NCBI GenBank assembly: GCA_000158655.1
Contig: EQ973344.1
Coordinates: 207,431 to 262,794 of the forward strand
From: [Clostridium] methylpentosum DSM 5476
GTDB lineage: Bacteria; Bacillota; Clostridia; Oscillospirales; Ruminococcaceae
DNA length: 55,364 nt
Reading direction: 5' to 3'
Shown: piece after piece, positions 18,737 through 26,701 of the stretch
Position numbering within the stretch: position 1 is the stretch's first letter
How the letters are laid out: every line of letters starts with the position of its first letter
Made by a program: the position numbers and the translations under genes
Notes under the pieces: model-generated
Told to the model about the DNA's origin: nothing
Seen by the model: only the letters and a program-made list of their open reading frames with translations
Database searches by the model: none

Positions 18737-18770
18737 AGCTGGCACGAATCCCTCTTTTTTGTAAAAAGGT

Positions 18771-18820
18771 CCCCGGCTGTCTATTCCGCCGAACGGAATG
18801 GACAGCCGGGGATAATTTTG
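18771..18820 (+). terminator. Terminator of mntP
   Basis: 18-bp stem (CCCCGGCTGTC with its complement GACAGCCGGGG as the outer part), 5-base loop, followed by ATAATTTTGTTTTTT. Confidence 0.8.
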
Positions 18821-18868
18821 TTTTTTAGATAGAAGATACCACTTTGTTTTTCTGGGCATCAAATTAAA

Positions 18869-19033
18869 ATGACCGCACAAGTCAGTCCAGATATTACAGT
18901 GAATGAAAAAGATACTACTACAATCACAACACGTACAATCTTTGCAACCACTAAATCCATGAAATTGGTACGTGAGTTAAATACAGCCTCTTATGATACT
19001 GACACATTATTCTTCTTTGTATTTTACAAATAG
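18869..19033 (+). other. Doubtful 54-codon frame in AT-rich region
   Basis: An open frame starting MTAQVSPDITVNEKD with threonine-rich content and no good ribosome binding site; its end overlaps the convergent gene at 19007. Its composition differs from the neighbours. It may be the decayed end of a secreted protein rather than a gene. Confidence 0.2.
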
Positions 19034-19513
19034 ATTTAATTCTGAGTATCCCATTGGATCATATATAACAGAATAATCCCCTATTTCAATGATAGTATCA
19101 GGTTGTTCAATAATTTTCACGGCAAAAGCTTTGGCCTCTTCTACGGTCAGAGATTTATCTAAAACAGTACAGGTAGCAGAAACAATGTCTATAATCCCAG
19201 ACTCATCTGATTCTATTTCTGAAAGGTCTACAAAAAAAGAGCGGGGAACATTATACATTTGAGGAAGTTTCCAAAATGTTACTGTTATAACTTCACCATT
19301 TGAATATTTTAATGGAAAATAATAATCGCTTTGATAGTTTTCTTGAACATCAAAATCAAGAGACATTGTATAATTAAAATCTTTGCTAATGTCGCTGTAT
19401 GAATCAAAAATTTTATTTACATGATAGAACGGGTCACTATATTTTTTATGCATCATTACTAATATTATTAAGCAAACTGTCAAAATCGAGACAAAAATAA
19501 TTGGCTTTTTCAT
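19007..19513 (-). CDS. Hypothetical membrane-anchored or secreted protein, AT-rich
   Basis: 168 residues, not recognised. N-terminal Lys-Lys followed by a hydrophobic stretch (IIFVSILTVCLIILVMM, residues 5-21) gives a signal anchor; the rest is polar and rich in Asp, Tyr and Ser, suggesting an extracytoplasmic domain. ATG with AAAGGAG. The gene is clearly richer in A+T than its neighbours and has no operon partner, both consistent with horizontal origin. It lies in a patch with other gene fragments (19616-19774, 23399-23608). Confidence 0.7.
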   Translation of the reverse strand: MKKPIIFVSILTVCLIILVMMHKKYSDPFYHVNKIFDSYSDISKDFNYTMSLDFDVQENYQSDYYFPLKYSNGEVITVTFWKLPQMYNVPRSFFVDLSEIESDESGIIDIVSATCTVLDKSLTVEEAKAFAVKIIEQPDTIIEIGDYSVIYDPMGYSELNLFVKYKEE

Positions 19514-19615
19514 TTAATTGCCAGCTCCTTTCTTACAAATAGACAGAGAGAATATCCCGCACTTTTTAATGTGTGGGAATACTCCCCCTGTCCATATACT
19601 TTCAATGCATAACAA

Positions 19616-19774
19616 TTAATCTGGATAAACGTCTATTCTGGCATCGATCACAAAGCCAACAGCCCATTTCCTCATGTTATTCTTTCTGGTTTCTAACACC
19701 CAGTAATCTCCAGGCTTAAAGAAATAGTTGCGCGTTCCTCCCCAGGGCATGTTCTGCACAGTAAAAAGAACTCT
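19616..19774 (-). pseudogene. C-terminal fragment of an unknown protein
   Basis: About 52 codons in one frame ending DARIDVYPD, containing the globular-looking stretch NYFFKPGDYWVLETRK, but preceded by an in-frame TGA and with no start site. It reads as the surviving end of a truncated gene. Family not recognised. The rest of the 380-base gap (19514-19893) holds no gene. Confidence 0.35.
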
Positions 19775-19811
19775 TCAAAATCGAGGTTGCTGATGAATAG
19801 AAAGCGAAGCG

Positions 19812-19858
19812 CTCAGCCAAAGAGTTGAAAGGCTGAGGGGCCAGATCACCACCTCAGC
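19812..19858 (-). repeat. Three mutually complementary segments
   Basis: On the minus strand GCTGAGG (19852-19858), CCTCAGCC (19831-19838) and GGCTGAG (19812-19818): the middle one can pair with either neighbour. No T run follows, so this is not a classical terminator of the ABC operon. Confidence 0.3.
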
Positions 19859-19893
19859 AAAGAATTCCCTTTCAGCTTTTGTCTAATAACATC

Positions 19894-20685
19894 CTATACG
19901 GAAGCCCCGCTGTACTCACAGTCGGTTAATTTGTCCTCCGGCAATAGGCAGGTGCGGCGCTCTTTTTCTACCAGCTTGCGGACAAACTCTGTGGCCGGGG
20001 CGCGCAGCAGCTCTTTTGGCGGGGCGTACTGCTGTATTTCCCCCTTATCCATCACCAACACCTTGGTTCCGAGCTTTAAGGCCTCGGAAATATCGTGGGT
20101 AACAAAGAGGATGGTAATCCCTGTTTTGTCATAGATCTGTTTTAACTCAGCCTGCAGCTGCCTGCGTGTGATTTCGTCCACCGCACCGAACGGTTCATCC
20201 ATCAAAAGGATGTCCGGAGAAGCCGCAAGCGACCGGGCAATTCCAACCCGCTGTTGCTGTCCGCCCGAGAGCTCGGAGGGATAGCGGTCTTTCATCCCCT
20301 CGTCGAGCCCCACAATCTGCATCCACTTGCGCACCGCCTCTTTGGTGCGTTTTTTGTCCCTTTTGTTGAGCAGGTTCGGGACATAGGCGATGTTTTGCTC
20401 CACCGTCATGTGGGGGAAAAGCATACTCCCCTGAATGGTGTAACCGATGTTTCTGCGCAGCTGAATCATGTTCTTTTCCCGAATGTTTTCCCCGTTGACA
20501 AAGATTGTGCCCCCGTTTGGCTCAATCAGGCCGTTGATCATTTTGAGCACCGTTGTTTTTCCGCAGCCGGAAGAGCCGATGATGGTGATAAATTCACCTC
20601 GCTCGACGATGAGATTAATTTTTTCAAGGACTGTATTGTCCCCATACACCTTTTTAATGTCCTTAAATTCGATAGCTGTATTCAT
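19894..20685 (-). CDS. ABC transporter ATP-binding protein, OpuCA/EgtV-like, without CBS domains
   Basis: 263 residues. Walker A GSSGCGKTT (~37-45), the family-typical Q-loop IQGSMLFPHMTV, signature LSGGQQQRVGIARSL (~140) and Walker B ILLMDEPFGAVDE. It belongs to the quaternary-amine (ProV/OpuCA) branch but stops shortly after the nucleotide-binding domain, so the tandem CBS pair that senses ionic strength in OpuCA is missing. It energises the fused permease-receptor encoded just upstream (12-base gap). Substrate: see that entry. Confidence 0.9.
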   Translation of the reverse strand: MNTAIEFKDIKKVYGDNTVLEKINLIVERGEFITIIGSSGCGKTTVLKMINGLIEPNGGTIFVNGENIREKNMIQLRRNIGYTIQGSMLFPHMTVEQNIAYVPNLLNKRDKKRTKEAVRKWMQIVGLDEGMKDRYPSELSGGQQQRVGIARSLAASPDILLMDEPFGAVDEITRRQLQAELKQIYDKTGITILFVTHDISEALKLGTKVLVMDKGEIQQYAPPKELLRAPATEFVRKLVEKERRTCLLPEDKLTDCEYSGASV

Positions 20686-20697
20686 ATCCCCACCTCC

Positions 20698-22236
20698 TCA
20701 GTCAATCAGACCTGCATTGCGCAGGAATTGTTCCGCCACTTCCCGCGGCTCCTTCTCTTCGGATTCCACCGCATAATTCATCTGCGCCATACTCTCATCC
20801 GTGATTGCACCGGACAGTTTGCGCAAAACCGCTTCGAGCTCGGGGTGCTCTTGGAGCACTTGGGTGCGGATGACGTTGCCGCACAAATAAGAGGGGTAAA
20901 AGCTCTTGTCATCCTCCAAGACCACGACGTCGGAAACGCTGAGCTGGCCGTCGGTTGTAAAAATGACCATAACGTCGATTTTCCCCTGGTTGATTGCCTG
21001 GTATTTCAGCCCAATGTCAAGATCCATTGTTTCCTTGAACTTCAGTCCATAGGTGTCGCACAGCGCGTTGTAGCCGTCTTCCCGCTCAAAAAAATCGTAT
21101 TCCGCGCCAAAGATGAGCTGATCTGCCACCCGTTTTAAATCTGAATAGGTCTTGAGATTGTATTTCTCCGCAATCTCCCGCCGAACCACCAAGCCGTAGG
21201 TGTTGTTAAAGCCGTACATCCCGACCCACTGCACCCCAAGCTTGTCCTGGTATTCGCCCTGCATTGTGTCAAACAAATCTTCTGTGTAAAGGCCGGACTG
21301 CTTGAGCACCATGTTCCAACCGGTTCCAGTGTATTCGGGATAGAGATCGAATTCCCCTTTTTCCATAGCGGGCTGAATGTTGGAGGTTCCCCCGCCAACC
21401 CCCTGGGTCAGCTGCACGTTCAACCCGGTGTCCTGTTCAATGAGGATGTCCAGCATCTCCCCAAGGATGTACTGCTCCGTCATGGGTTTGGTGGCAATGT
21501 GGAGCGTTTCCTTTGACTGGGACTGGAGGAGCGATCCGCCGATGATACCGGCGCAGAGAAGTAGCGCGACTGCTGCGAAAATCCGGTTTTGCCTCTTTGC
21601 CTTGACCGTGCGTTTTTTCATTCTCCGCTCAATGAATCCGAGAAGAAAATCCATCACCAGCGCAAGGAGTGCGATCAGCAAGCTTCCCGCCATTGTCATT
21701 GCGGTGTTGTTGGTGGTAATTCCCCGGTAGATCGCGACGCCGAGGCCGCCCGCCCCGATAAACGAGGCGATACCAGCCAGGGCGATCGTCATGGTCACCA
21801 TGCTGCGGATGCCGGATAGAATGACCGGCATGGCCAACGGCAGCTTGATTTTAAACAGGATTTGCAGCCTGGTGCTACCCATCCCTTTGGCCGCTTCCAA
21901 AATACCGGGGTCCACATTCGTCATTCCGGTGTGGGTGTTGCGCACCATGGGCAGAAGAGCGTAAATCGTCAGCGCAATCACTGCGGTAGCATTGCCGATG
22001 CCGGAAAAGGGGATTAAAAAACCCAACATAGAGATGGAGGGAATGGTGTAGAGGAGATTGATCACCCCCAGCGTGGGCTTCGAGGTCTTTTGAAAGGTGC
22101 TGATGAGAATTCCCACAAATCCGCCGAAGAGGATTGCAATCACAATCGCGATCAGGGAAATCTCAAGGTGTTCCCAGAGCAGCTTGAGAAAAAAATCCCT
22201 TCTGTCAATGAAGAGCGTCCAGATATCCTGCAGCAT
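20698..22236 (-). CDS. Fused permease and substrate-binding protein, OpuC/EgtU-like
   Basis: 512 residues in two parts: an N-terminal ABC permease (~residues 1-215, with the EAAKGMGSTRLQILFKIKLP coupling loop) and, after one more transmembrane helix, an OpuAC-type substrate-binding domain (~240-512; DLYPEYTGTG and YGFNNTYGLVVR). Such fusions import choline, glycine betaine, carnitine or bile acids (BilE), or ergothioneine (EgtU). The pairing with a redox-type regulator and a flavin/Fe-S protein makes ergothioneine or another thiol plausible, but sequence alone does not settle the ligand. I choose ATG 22236 with AAGGGGGAG; the upstream codons overlap the previous gene. It starts 2 bases after that gene's stop. 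Confidence 0.88.
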   Translation of the reverse strand: MLQDIWTLFIDRRDFFLKLLWEHLEISLIAIVIAILFGGFVGILISTFQKTSKPTLGVINLLYTIPSISMLGFLIPFSGIGNATAVIALTIYALLPMVRNTHTGMTNVDPGILEAAKGMGSTRLQILFKIKLPLAMPVILSGIRSMVTMTIALAGIASFIGAGGLGVAIYRGITTNNTAMTMAGSLLIALLALVMDFLLGFIERRMKKRTVKAKRQNRIFAAVALLLCAGIIGGSLLQSQSKETLHIATKPMTEQYILGEMLDILIEQDTGLNVQLTQGVGGGTSNIQPAMEKGEFDLYPEYTGTGWNMVLKQSGLYTEDLFDTMQGEYQDKLGVQWVGMYGFNNTYGLVVRREIAEKYNLKTYSDLKRVADQLIFGAEYDFFEREDGYNALCDTYGLKFKETMDLDIGLKYQAINQGKIDVMVIFTTDGQLSVSDVVVLEDDKSFYPSYLCGNVIRTQVLQEHPELEAVLRKLSGAITDESMAQMNYAVESEEKEPREVAEQFLRNAGLID

Positions 22237-22237
22237 A

Positions 22238-22849
22238 CTACTCCCCCTTTCTTTCGATCGCCTGAACCGGGCACTGCTCCTGACAAAGCCCACAGTGCAG
22301 ACAGTTTTGTTGCCGGATCACATAAGGGGATCCGGGCTCAATACACTGCTGCGGACAAATTCGCCTGCACCGGCCGCATTCGATACAGGAATCGGTGATT
22401 TGAAAGCCCACGTTCAAAAGCTCTGCCCCGCCAAAGGAGAACGTCTTCCGGTAAATGGGGGATTTCCCTAAATCAAAAAATTCCATCTGACCGCTTTCAA
22501 TGCAGAATGGTTCGAGTACATACCGGCTATCTCCAGGATAAACTTGTTTCATTGCTGGGTTTTCCTCAAAGATGCGGTCAATCCACTTCTTTTGCTCGGC
22601 TACCCGGTGAACCGGACCACTCAAACGCACCATCTGAAATTCCCGATTCATTCCAGTGAGCGCCGTCCAGCCCGACGTGATCAGCTGCCTGTAAAAATTC
22701 TTTCCTCGCGCAGTGCAAAAATACAGTCTACCATTCTCAACGAGCATAACATCAATCATACGAACCTGTGGCCGTCCAGTTTCATCTACCGTCGCAAAAG
22801 CGACGTCTTTGACCTCTCTGAGCAGACGCAGGCAATCCTGTTGTGTCAC
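22238..22849 (-). CDS. Pyridoxamine 5'-phosphate oxidase-like flavin domain fused to a 2x[4Fe-4S] ferredoxin domain
   Basis: 203 residues. N-terminal split-barrel domain of the PNPOx-like/FMN-binding type (VAFATVDETGRPQVRMIDVML, residues ~13-33), C-terminal bacterial ferredoxin domain with two Cys clusters, CIECGRCRRICPQQC and CLHCGLCQEQCPVQAI. It probably passes electrons between Fe-S centres and a flavin; the substrate is unknown. GTG start with GAGAGGG. First gene of a three-gene operon with the importer, and divergent from the HxlR regulator. Confidence 0.85.
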   Translation of the reverse strand: MTQQDCLRLLREVKDVAFATVDETGRPQVRMIDVMLVENGRLYFCTARGKNFYRQLITSGWTALTGMNREFQMVRLSGPVHRVAEQKKWIDRIFEENPAMKQVYPGDSRYVLEPFCIESGQMEFFDLGKSPIYRKTFSFGGAELLNVGFQITDSCIECGRCRRICPQQCIEPGSPYVIRQQNCLHCGLCQEQCPVQAIERKGE

Positions 22850-22872
22850 TTATATCCCTCTCTTTCCAAATC

Positions 22873-22901
22873 TTGACGTTTTTCTTGTCTAATGATATAA
22901 T
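22873..22901 (+). promoter_or_regulatory. Promoter for the HxlR gene, overlapping a divergent one
   Basis: TTGACG (22873-22878), 17 bases, TATAAT (22896-22901) on the plus strand. On the minus strand TTTACT, 17 bases, TATTAT overlaps the same region and would drive the flavin/Fe-S operon. Confidence 0.65.
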
Positions 22902-22945
22902 ATATGCAAACAAGAAAAAAGTAAAGTACGCACTTATAAGTTTCT

Positions 22946-22964
22946 TAGTATCTAAAAGATACTA
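22946..22964. promoter_or_regulatory. Candidate HxlR operator
   Basis: Perfect inverted repeat TAGTATCT-AAA-AGATACTA between the divergent promoters and the HxlR start. 8-bp arms with a 3-base spacer fit binding by a winged-helix dimer; autoregulation and control of the divergent operon are inferred. Confidence 0.55.
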
Positions 22965-22984
22965 TAAGAATGGAGGAATGAACC

Positions 22985-23380
22985 TTGGAGCACAACACAT
23001 TGCCCGCCTGCCCGGTTGAAACCACACTGTATCTGATCGGGAGCAAATGGAAGGTCTTGATTTTAAGGGATCTGCTGCCCGGAACAAAACGGTTTGGAGA
23101 ACTCAAAAAGTCGATTGGAAGCGTCAGCCAAAAGGTGCTGACCACTCATTTGCGGGATATGGAAGAAAAAGGACTTGTCCTTCGAAAGGTGTTTGCCGAG
23201 GTACCACCTCGGGTGGAGTATTCCCTCACGAAAACCGGCTACAGCCTAAAACCGATCCTCGATGCAATGGAAATTTGGGGGCTGGAATACCAAAGCAGGG
23301 CGGAGCAGGAAAGGAACGAAAGATCAAAAACGGTTCAGGAGCCCTTCCGGGAAACAGATTCAGGCGCAAACAGTTTCTAA
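22985..23380 (+). CDS. HxlR-family (MarR-like) transcriptional regulator
   Basis: 131 residues, one winged helix-turn-helix: GSKWKVLILRDLLPGTKRFGELKKSI (~19-44) and SQKVLTTHLRDMEEKGLV (~48-65). A Cys at residue 9 (PACPVE) matches the redox-sensing N-terminal Cys of YodB/HypR/QorR-type members, which respond to quinones, aldehydes or disulfide stress. TTG start with TGGAGG 8 bases upstream. Probably controls the divergent flavin/Fe-S-importer operon. Confidence 0.9.
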   Translation: MEHNTLPACPVETTLYLIGSKWKVLILRDLLPGTKRFGELKKSIGSVSQKVLTTHLRDMEEKGLVLRKVFAEVPPRVEYSLTKTGYSLKPILDAMEIWGLEYQSRAEQERNERSKTVQEPFRETDSGANSF

Positions 23381-23398
23381 TCCTGTGATGTGTCCGGC

Positions 23399-23608
23399 TT
23401 ATACCAGCGAATGCGGAGCGTTAGTTATGGCATCAAGATAAATCGCTTGATCTGTCACAGTCGATCTCACTCCTTTGCTGACAAATCCAAAAACTCTATA
23501 ATTTCCCGTTAACTTTTTCCATCTGATACCATTGCTTTTATCACTGGTAAAAGTAGCTGCACATGCATGTAACTTTTTTTCGACATAGCAATACCCCCTG
23601 ATGTAGTA
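23399..23608 (-). pseudogene. Gene remnant, unknown secreted-type protein
   Basis: About 69 codons in frame on the minus strand, with stretches such as NGIRWKKLTGNYRVFGFVSKG, closed by TAA at 23399 and preceded by an in-frame TGA with no start codon. It is the decayed end of a gene I cannot name. The upstream end coincides with the terminator at 23590-23623. Confidence 0.3.
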
Positions 23609-23625
23609 TCATCAGGGGGTATTTT
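23590..23625. terminator. Bidirectional terminator
   Basis: 13-bp perfect stem AATACCCCCTGAT/ATCAGGGGGTATT with an 8-base loop; T run on plus, A/T on minus. It can end both the HxlR transcript and the mutS-mutL-miaA operon. Confidence 0.8.
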
Positions 23626-23657
23626 GTCTATTGTCCGTTTCTACTGGACCTGTTCAC

Positions 23658-23708
23658 CGCCTTTTTGAGGGATCCTATCCAGTCTTGTTTCGCCTTTCTT
23701 GAGGGATC
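23658..23708 (+). repeat. Short direct repeat
   Basis: CGCCTTTTTGAGGGATC at 23658-23674 recurs as CGCCTTTCTTGAGGGATC at 23691-23708, 33 bases apart. Meaning unknown; the rest of the 370-base gap before miaA holds no other gene. Confidence 0.5.
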
Positions 23709-23751
23709 AAGCGCTTCGCGTAGAGAATCTCGAGAAAGAACCGTTTTTGGC

Positions 23752-24711
23752 TCAAACTGATAAACTATTCAAAAATGAATCGATCAACTTTTGCGCCTGT
23801 AAAAACAACTCCCCTTCACTTCCCATCTGGTCAGGATAAATCCAGTGAATCTGGCTGTTTTTGCGAAACCAGGTGAGCTGCCGCTTTGCGTACCGCCGCG
23901 TTTGGCGTTTGAGGTTGTCAAGCGCTTCATCAAGGCTGCATTCCCCTGCAAAATAAGGCTTGAGCTCTTTGTAGCCAATCGCCTGCACAGCAGTTTTCAA
24001 ATCACTCTGCTGCAGCACTGCCTGTGCTTCTTGCAGCAGCCCTTGCTCTACCATAAGGTCAACCCTCTGGTCTATCCGCTGGTAGAGCAGTTTGCGGTCG
24101 GTGTAGTTGAGACCGATCAGACAGGGGGCAAACCGGGAGGGAACCTGTCTGCTCCGGATCCGGTGCTCCGACATTGTCATCCCGGTTGTGCGGTAAATTT
24201 CAATCCCGCGGATGATCCGGTTGATATTGTTGGGGTGCAGCGTGTCCGCATAGGAGGGATCAAACTCCGCAAGCTCTGCGAGCAGGGATTCCCCGCCCTC
24301 CTCTACCGCCCGTAGGCGGAGTTGTTCGCGCAGCAAAGGGTCGGTTTCGGTTTCAGTAAAGGTGATGTTTTCAAGCAGAGAGTCAACGTACAGCCCGGTT
24401 CCCCCGACGAGTACAGGAATGTGTCCGCGACTGTGTATGTCGTCAATCGCCTGGTTGGCAAGCTGCACATAATCCGAGACGCTGAATGGCTCCTCCGGAT
24501 CCAGAAAGTCCATCAGATGGTGCGCAATTCCATCTCGCTCCGTAAGATCCGGCTTGGCGGTCGCAATATCCATCCCCTTGTAGATCTGCATCGAGTCGGC
24601 TGAAACAATTTCCCCGCCGTAAGCCTTTGCAATCGCGATGCTCAGCGCGGTTTTTCCTGAGGCGGTCGGACCGACCACCGCAATGACCGGTATTTTTTTG
24701 TTATCGTCCAA
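23752..24711 (-). CDS. miaA: tRNA dimethylallyltransferase
   Basis: About 319 residues. It isopentenylates A37 in tRNAs reading UNN codons, making i6A, the substrate of MiaB (also in this operon). P-loop GPTASGKTAL near residue 14, then the SADSMQIYKGMDIATAKP block and, further on, the GGTGLYVDSLL motif. Start is TTG; two candidates exist, 24723 and 24711. The second is preferred because GAGAGG then lies a few bases upstream rather than touching the codon. Both overlap the 3' end of mutL. Confidence 0.95.
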   Translation of the reverse strand: MDDNKKIPVIAVVGPTASGKTALSIAIAKAYGGEIVSADSMQIYKGMDIATAKPDLTERDGIAHHLMDFLDPEEPFSVSDYVQLANQAIDDIHSRGHIPVLVGGTGLYVDSLLENITFTETETDPLLREQLRLRAVEEGGESLLAELAEFDPSYADTLHPNNINRIIRGIEIYRTTGMTMSEHRIRSRQVPSRFAPCLIGLNYTDRKLLYQRIDQRVDLMVEQGLLQEAQAVLQQSDLKTAVQAIGYKELKPYFAGECSLDEALDNLKRQTRRYAKRQLTWFRKNSQIHWIYPDQMGSEGELFLQAQKLIDSFLNSLSV

Positions 24712-26638
24712 ACTGCCTCTCAAACCTCTCTTTCGTCATGGTAATTGCCACTGGGCGGCCGTGGGGACAATAGCGGATCGCCTCGTCAAAATACACCCGT
24801 TCAAACAGCCGCTCCAGCTCAGCGGGGCTGTTGACGTCATTTGCCTTGATCGCCGCCTTGCACGCCATCGAATGGTACAGTTCTTCCAGAACCTGCGGGG
24901 AGACATCCCGCTTGTTCTTCATCAAATTGTTCAGGATATCGCCAAATACATCCTCAACCGCTTCCCGATCGAGGACCATGGGAATTTCCCGAATCAGGAC
25001 AGAGCTTCCGCCAAAATCTTCGGCGAGGAAGCCGAGTCTTTCAAGTGTTTCTGCATTTGCGAGGATACACTCGTGCTCCTCTACCGAGCAGGTGACGGAT
25101 ACCGGGGCGAGTAGCACCTGGCGGTCGAGGTTCCCCGCCTCCTGTTTGAGCTTCTCGTAGAGAATCCGCTCGTGAGCAGCGTGTTTGTCCACCATGACAA
25201 GCTGATCCTCCACTTCAGCGAGAATATAGGTTTTAAATAGTTCCCCAATGATGCGATAAACGGGACGCGCTTCTTTCTCCGGTTGATGCTTGGATTGTTC
25301 TTTTGTCAGCACTACCTCTGATGATTTTGGCATTTCGGGAGTTTCGGGGATGATCCTATCCTCCAGCCGCTTTGGTGCACTGCGTTGTCCTGCTGTGTTC
25401 CCAGCGGGAGCAAACGACTCCTTTTTTAAAAAGGAAAAGGAGGACTCCTTTTGCGGAACGGGTTCTTTCTTGCGAACCTGATAGTTGAATCCACTGTCCC
25501 GCAGCTGGCTGGGAGGAGCAGAAACAGAGATCGGCTGGGGCGTGGGGCGCACCCCGAGCCCCATCTGGTCAAGCTCCTGCGGCTGGCTGAGAACACGCTC
25601 CACATGGGGTTTAACAATCTCTGTTTCACGCGGAACAGCTGAGAGCCTGCTCTGCTGCGCGATTGCGCTCTTAACAGCGAAGTACACCGCCTCGAAAACC
25701 GCCCGTTCGTCGGTGAAGCGCACCTCAATTTTGGAGGGGTGGACGTTGACATCCACCATCTCAAACGGCAGCTCGAGATTGAGCACGCAGGCAGGGAACT
25801 TGCCCACCATGATGGACCCTTTGTAAGCCTCCTCGAGCGCAGTGCAACAGGTTTTGGATTTGACATACCGCCCGTTGATAAAAAAGTGCTGCATCGAACG
25901 GTTGGCACGGCTTTTCATGGGCACGCTCGCAAAGCCGTTCACCGGAAAGCTGCCCGCCTTGTAGTCGACCGGCATCAGGGTGGACGCAAACTCGCGGCCA
26001 AAAACCGCATGGATGACAGAAAACCTGTCGCCGTTGCCCGGAGTGTTGAGGACGCGTTTTCCGTCCCGGAGAAACTTGATCGAGATTTCAGGGTGACTCA
26101 GTGCGATTTTATCCACGATTGACTGGATCGCGTTTCCCTCAGTGACATCCTTTTTTAAAAACTTGAGGCGCGCGGGAACATCGTAAAATATTTCCCGGAC
26201 AAGTATTGTGGTGCCATCTGGGCAGCCAGTTTCTTCCAGTTCTCCGCCCTCCCCGCCGCTGATGGTGTAGCGGGTTCCAAACTGCTCCTCAGCAGTTTTG
26301 GTGAGCAGTTCGATTTTTGAGACAGCGCAGATCGAAGCGAGCGCCTCCCCGCGGAAACCGAGCGTAGCAATATGTTCCAAATCGGGTTCGGTCTGAATCT
26401 TGCTTGTCGCGTGGCGAAGAAAGGCTTTTGGAACGTCATCGGGGGAAATGCCGCAGCCGTTGTCGGTGATGCGGATGAGCTGCTTGCCCCCGGTTTTGAT
26501 CTCAACCGTAACGCTTGTCGCGCCGGAGTCAATGGAATTCTCCAGCAGCTCCTTGACAATCGACGCAGGGCGTTCGATCACCTCCCCAGCGGCGATCAGT
26601 TCGGAAACCGCCTTGTCAAGCAGATGGATTTGCGGCAT
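24701..26638 (-). CDS. mutL: DNA mismatch repair protein MutL
   Basis: 645 residues. N-terminal GHKL ATPase (KELLENSIDSGAT, ITDNGCGI, GFRGEALASI in the first ~105 residues), a Pro/Ser-rich linker (~345-445), and the C-terminal endonuclease domain with the metal-binding motif DKHAAHERILYE (D[QK]HA..E....E) and CPHGRP. So this MutL is of the nicking type, as expected where MutH is absent. ATG 26638 is chosen for AAAGGAAGG and the family N-terminus MPQIHLLD. It follows mutS by 63 bases; any loss of MutS by the frameshift upstream would leave MutL without its partner. Confidence 0.96.
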   Translation of the reverse strand: MPQIHLLDKAVSELIAAGEVIERPASIVKELLENSIDSGATSVTVEIKTGGKQLIRITDNGCGISPDDVPKAFLRHATSKIQTEPDLEHIATLGFRGEALASICAVSKIELLTKTAEEQFGTRYTISGGEGGELEETGCPDGTTILVREIFYDVPARLKFLKKDVTEGNAIQSIVDKIALSHPEISIKFLRDGKRVLNTPGNGDRFSVIHAVFGREFASTLMPVDYKAGSFPVNGFASVPMKSRANRSMQHFFINGRYVKSKTCCTALEEAYKGSIMVGKFPACVLNLELPFEMVDVNVHPSKIEVRFTDERAVFEAVYFAVKSAIAQQSRLSAVPRETEIVKPHVERVLSQPQELDQMGLGVRPTPQPISVSAPPSQLRDSGFNYQVRKKEPVPQKESSFSFLKKESFAPAGNTAGQRSAPKRLEDRIIPETPEMPKSSEVVLTKEQSKHQPEKEARPVYRIIGELFKTYILAEVEDQLVMVDKHAAHERILYEKLKQEAGNLDRQVLLAPVSVTCSVEEHECILANAETLERLGFLAEDFGGSSVLIREIPMVLDREAVEDVFGDILNNLMKNKRDVSPQVLEELYHSMACKAAIKANDVNSPAELERLFERVYFDEAIRYCPHGRPVAITMTKERFERQFGR

Positions 26639-26701
26639 CTTTTCACCTTCCTTTCTTGTTTTATATCTGACAAGCAAAATAGCTTTACAGCTATAAAGCG
26701 C

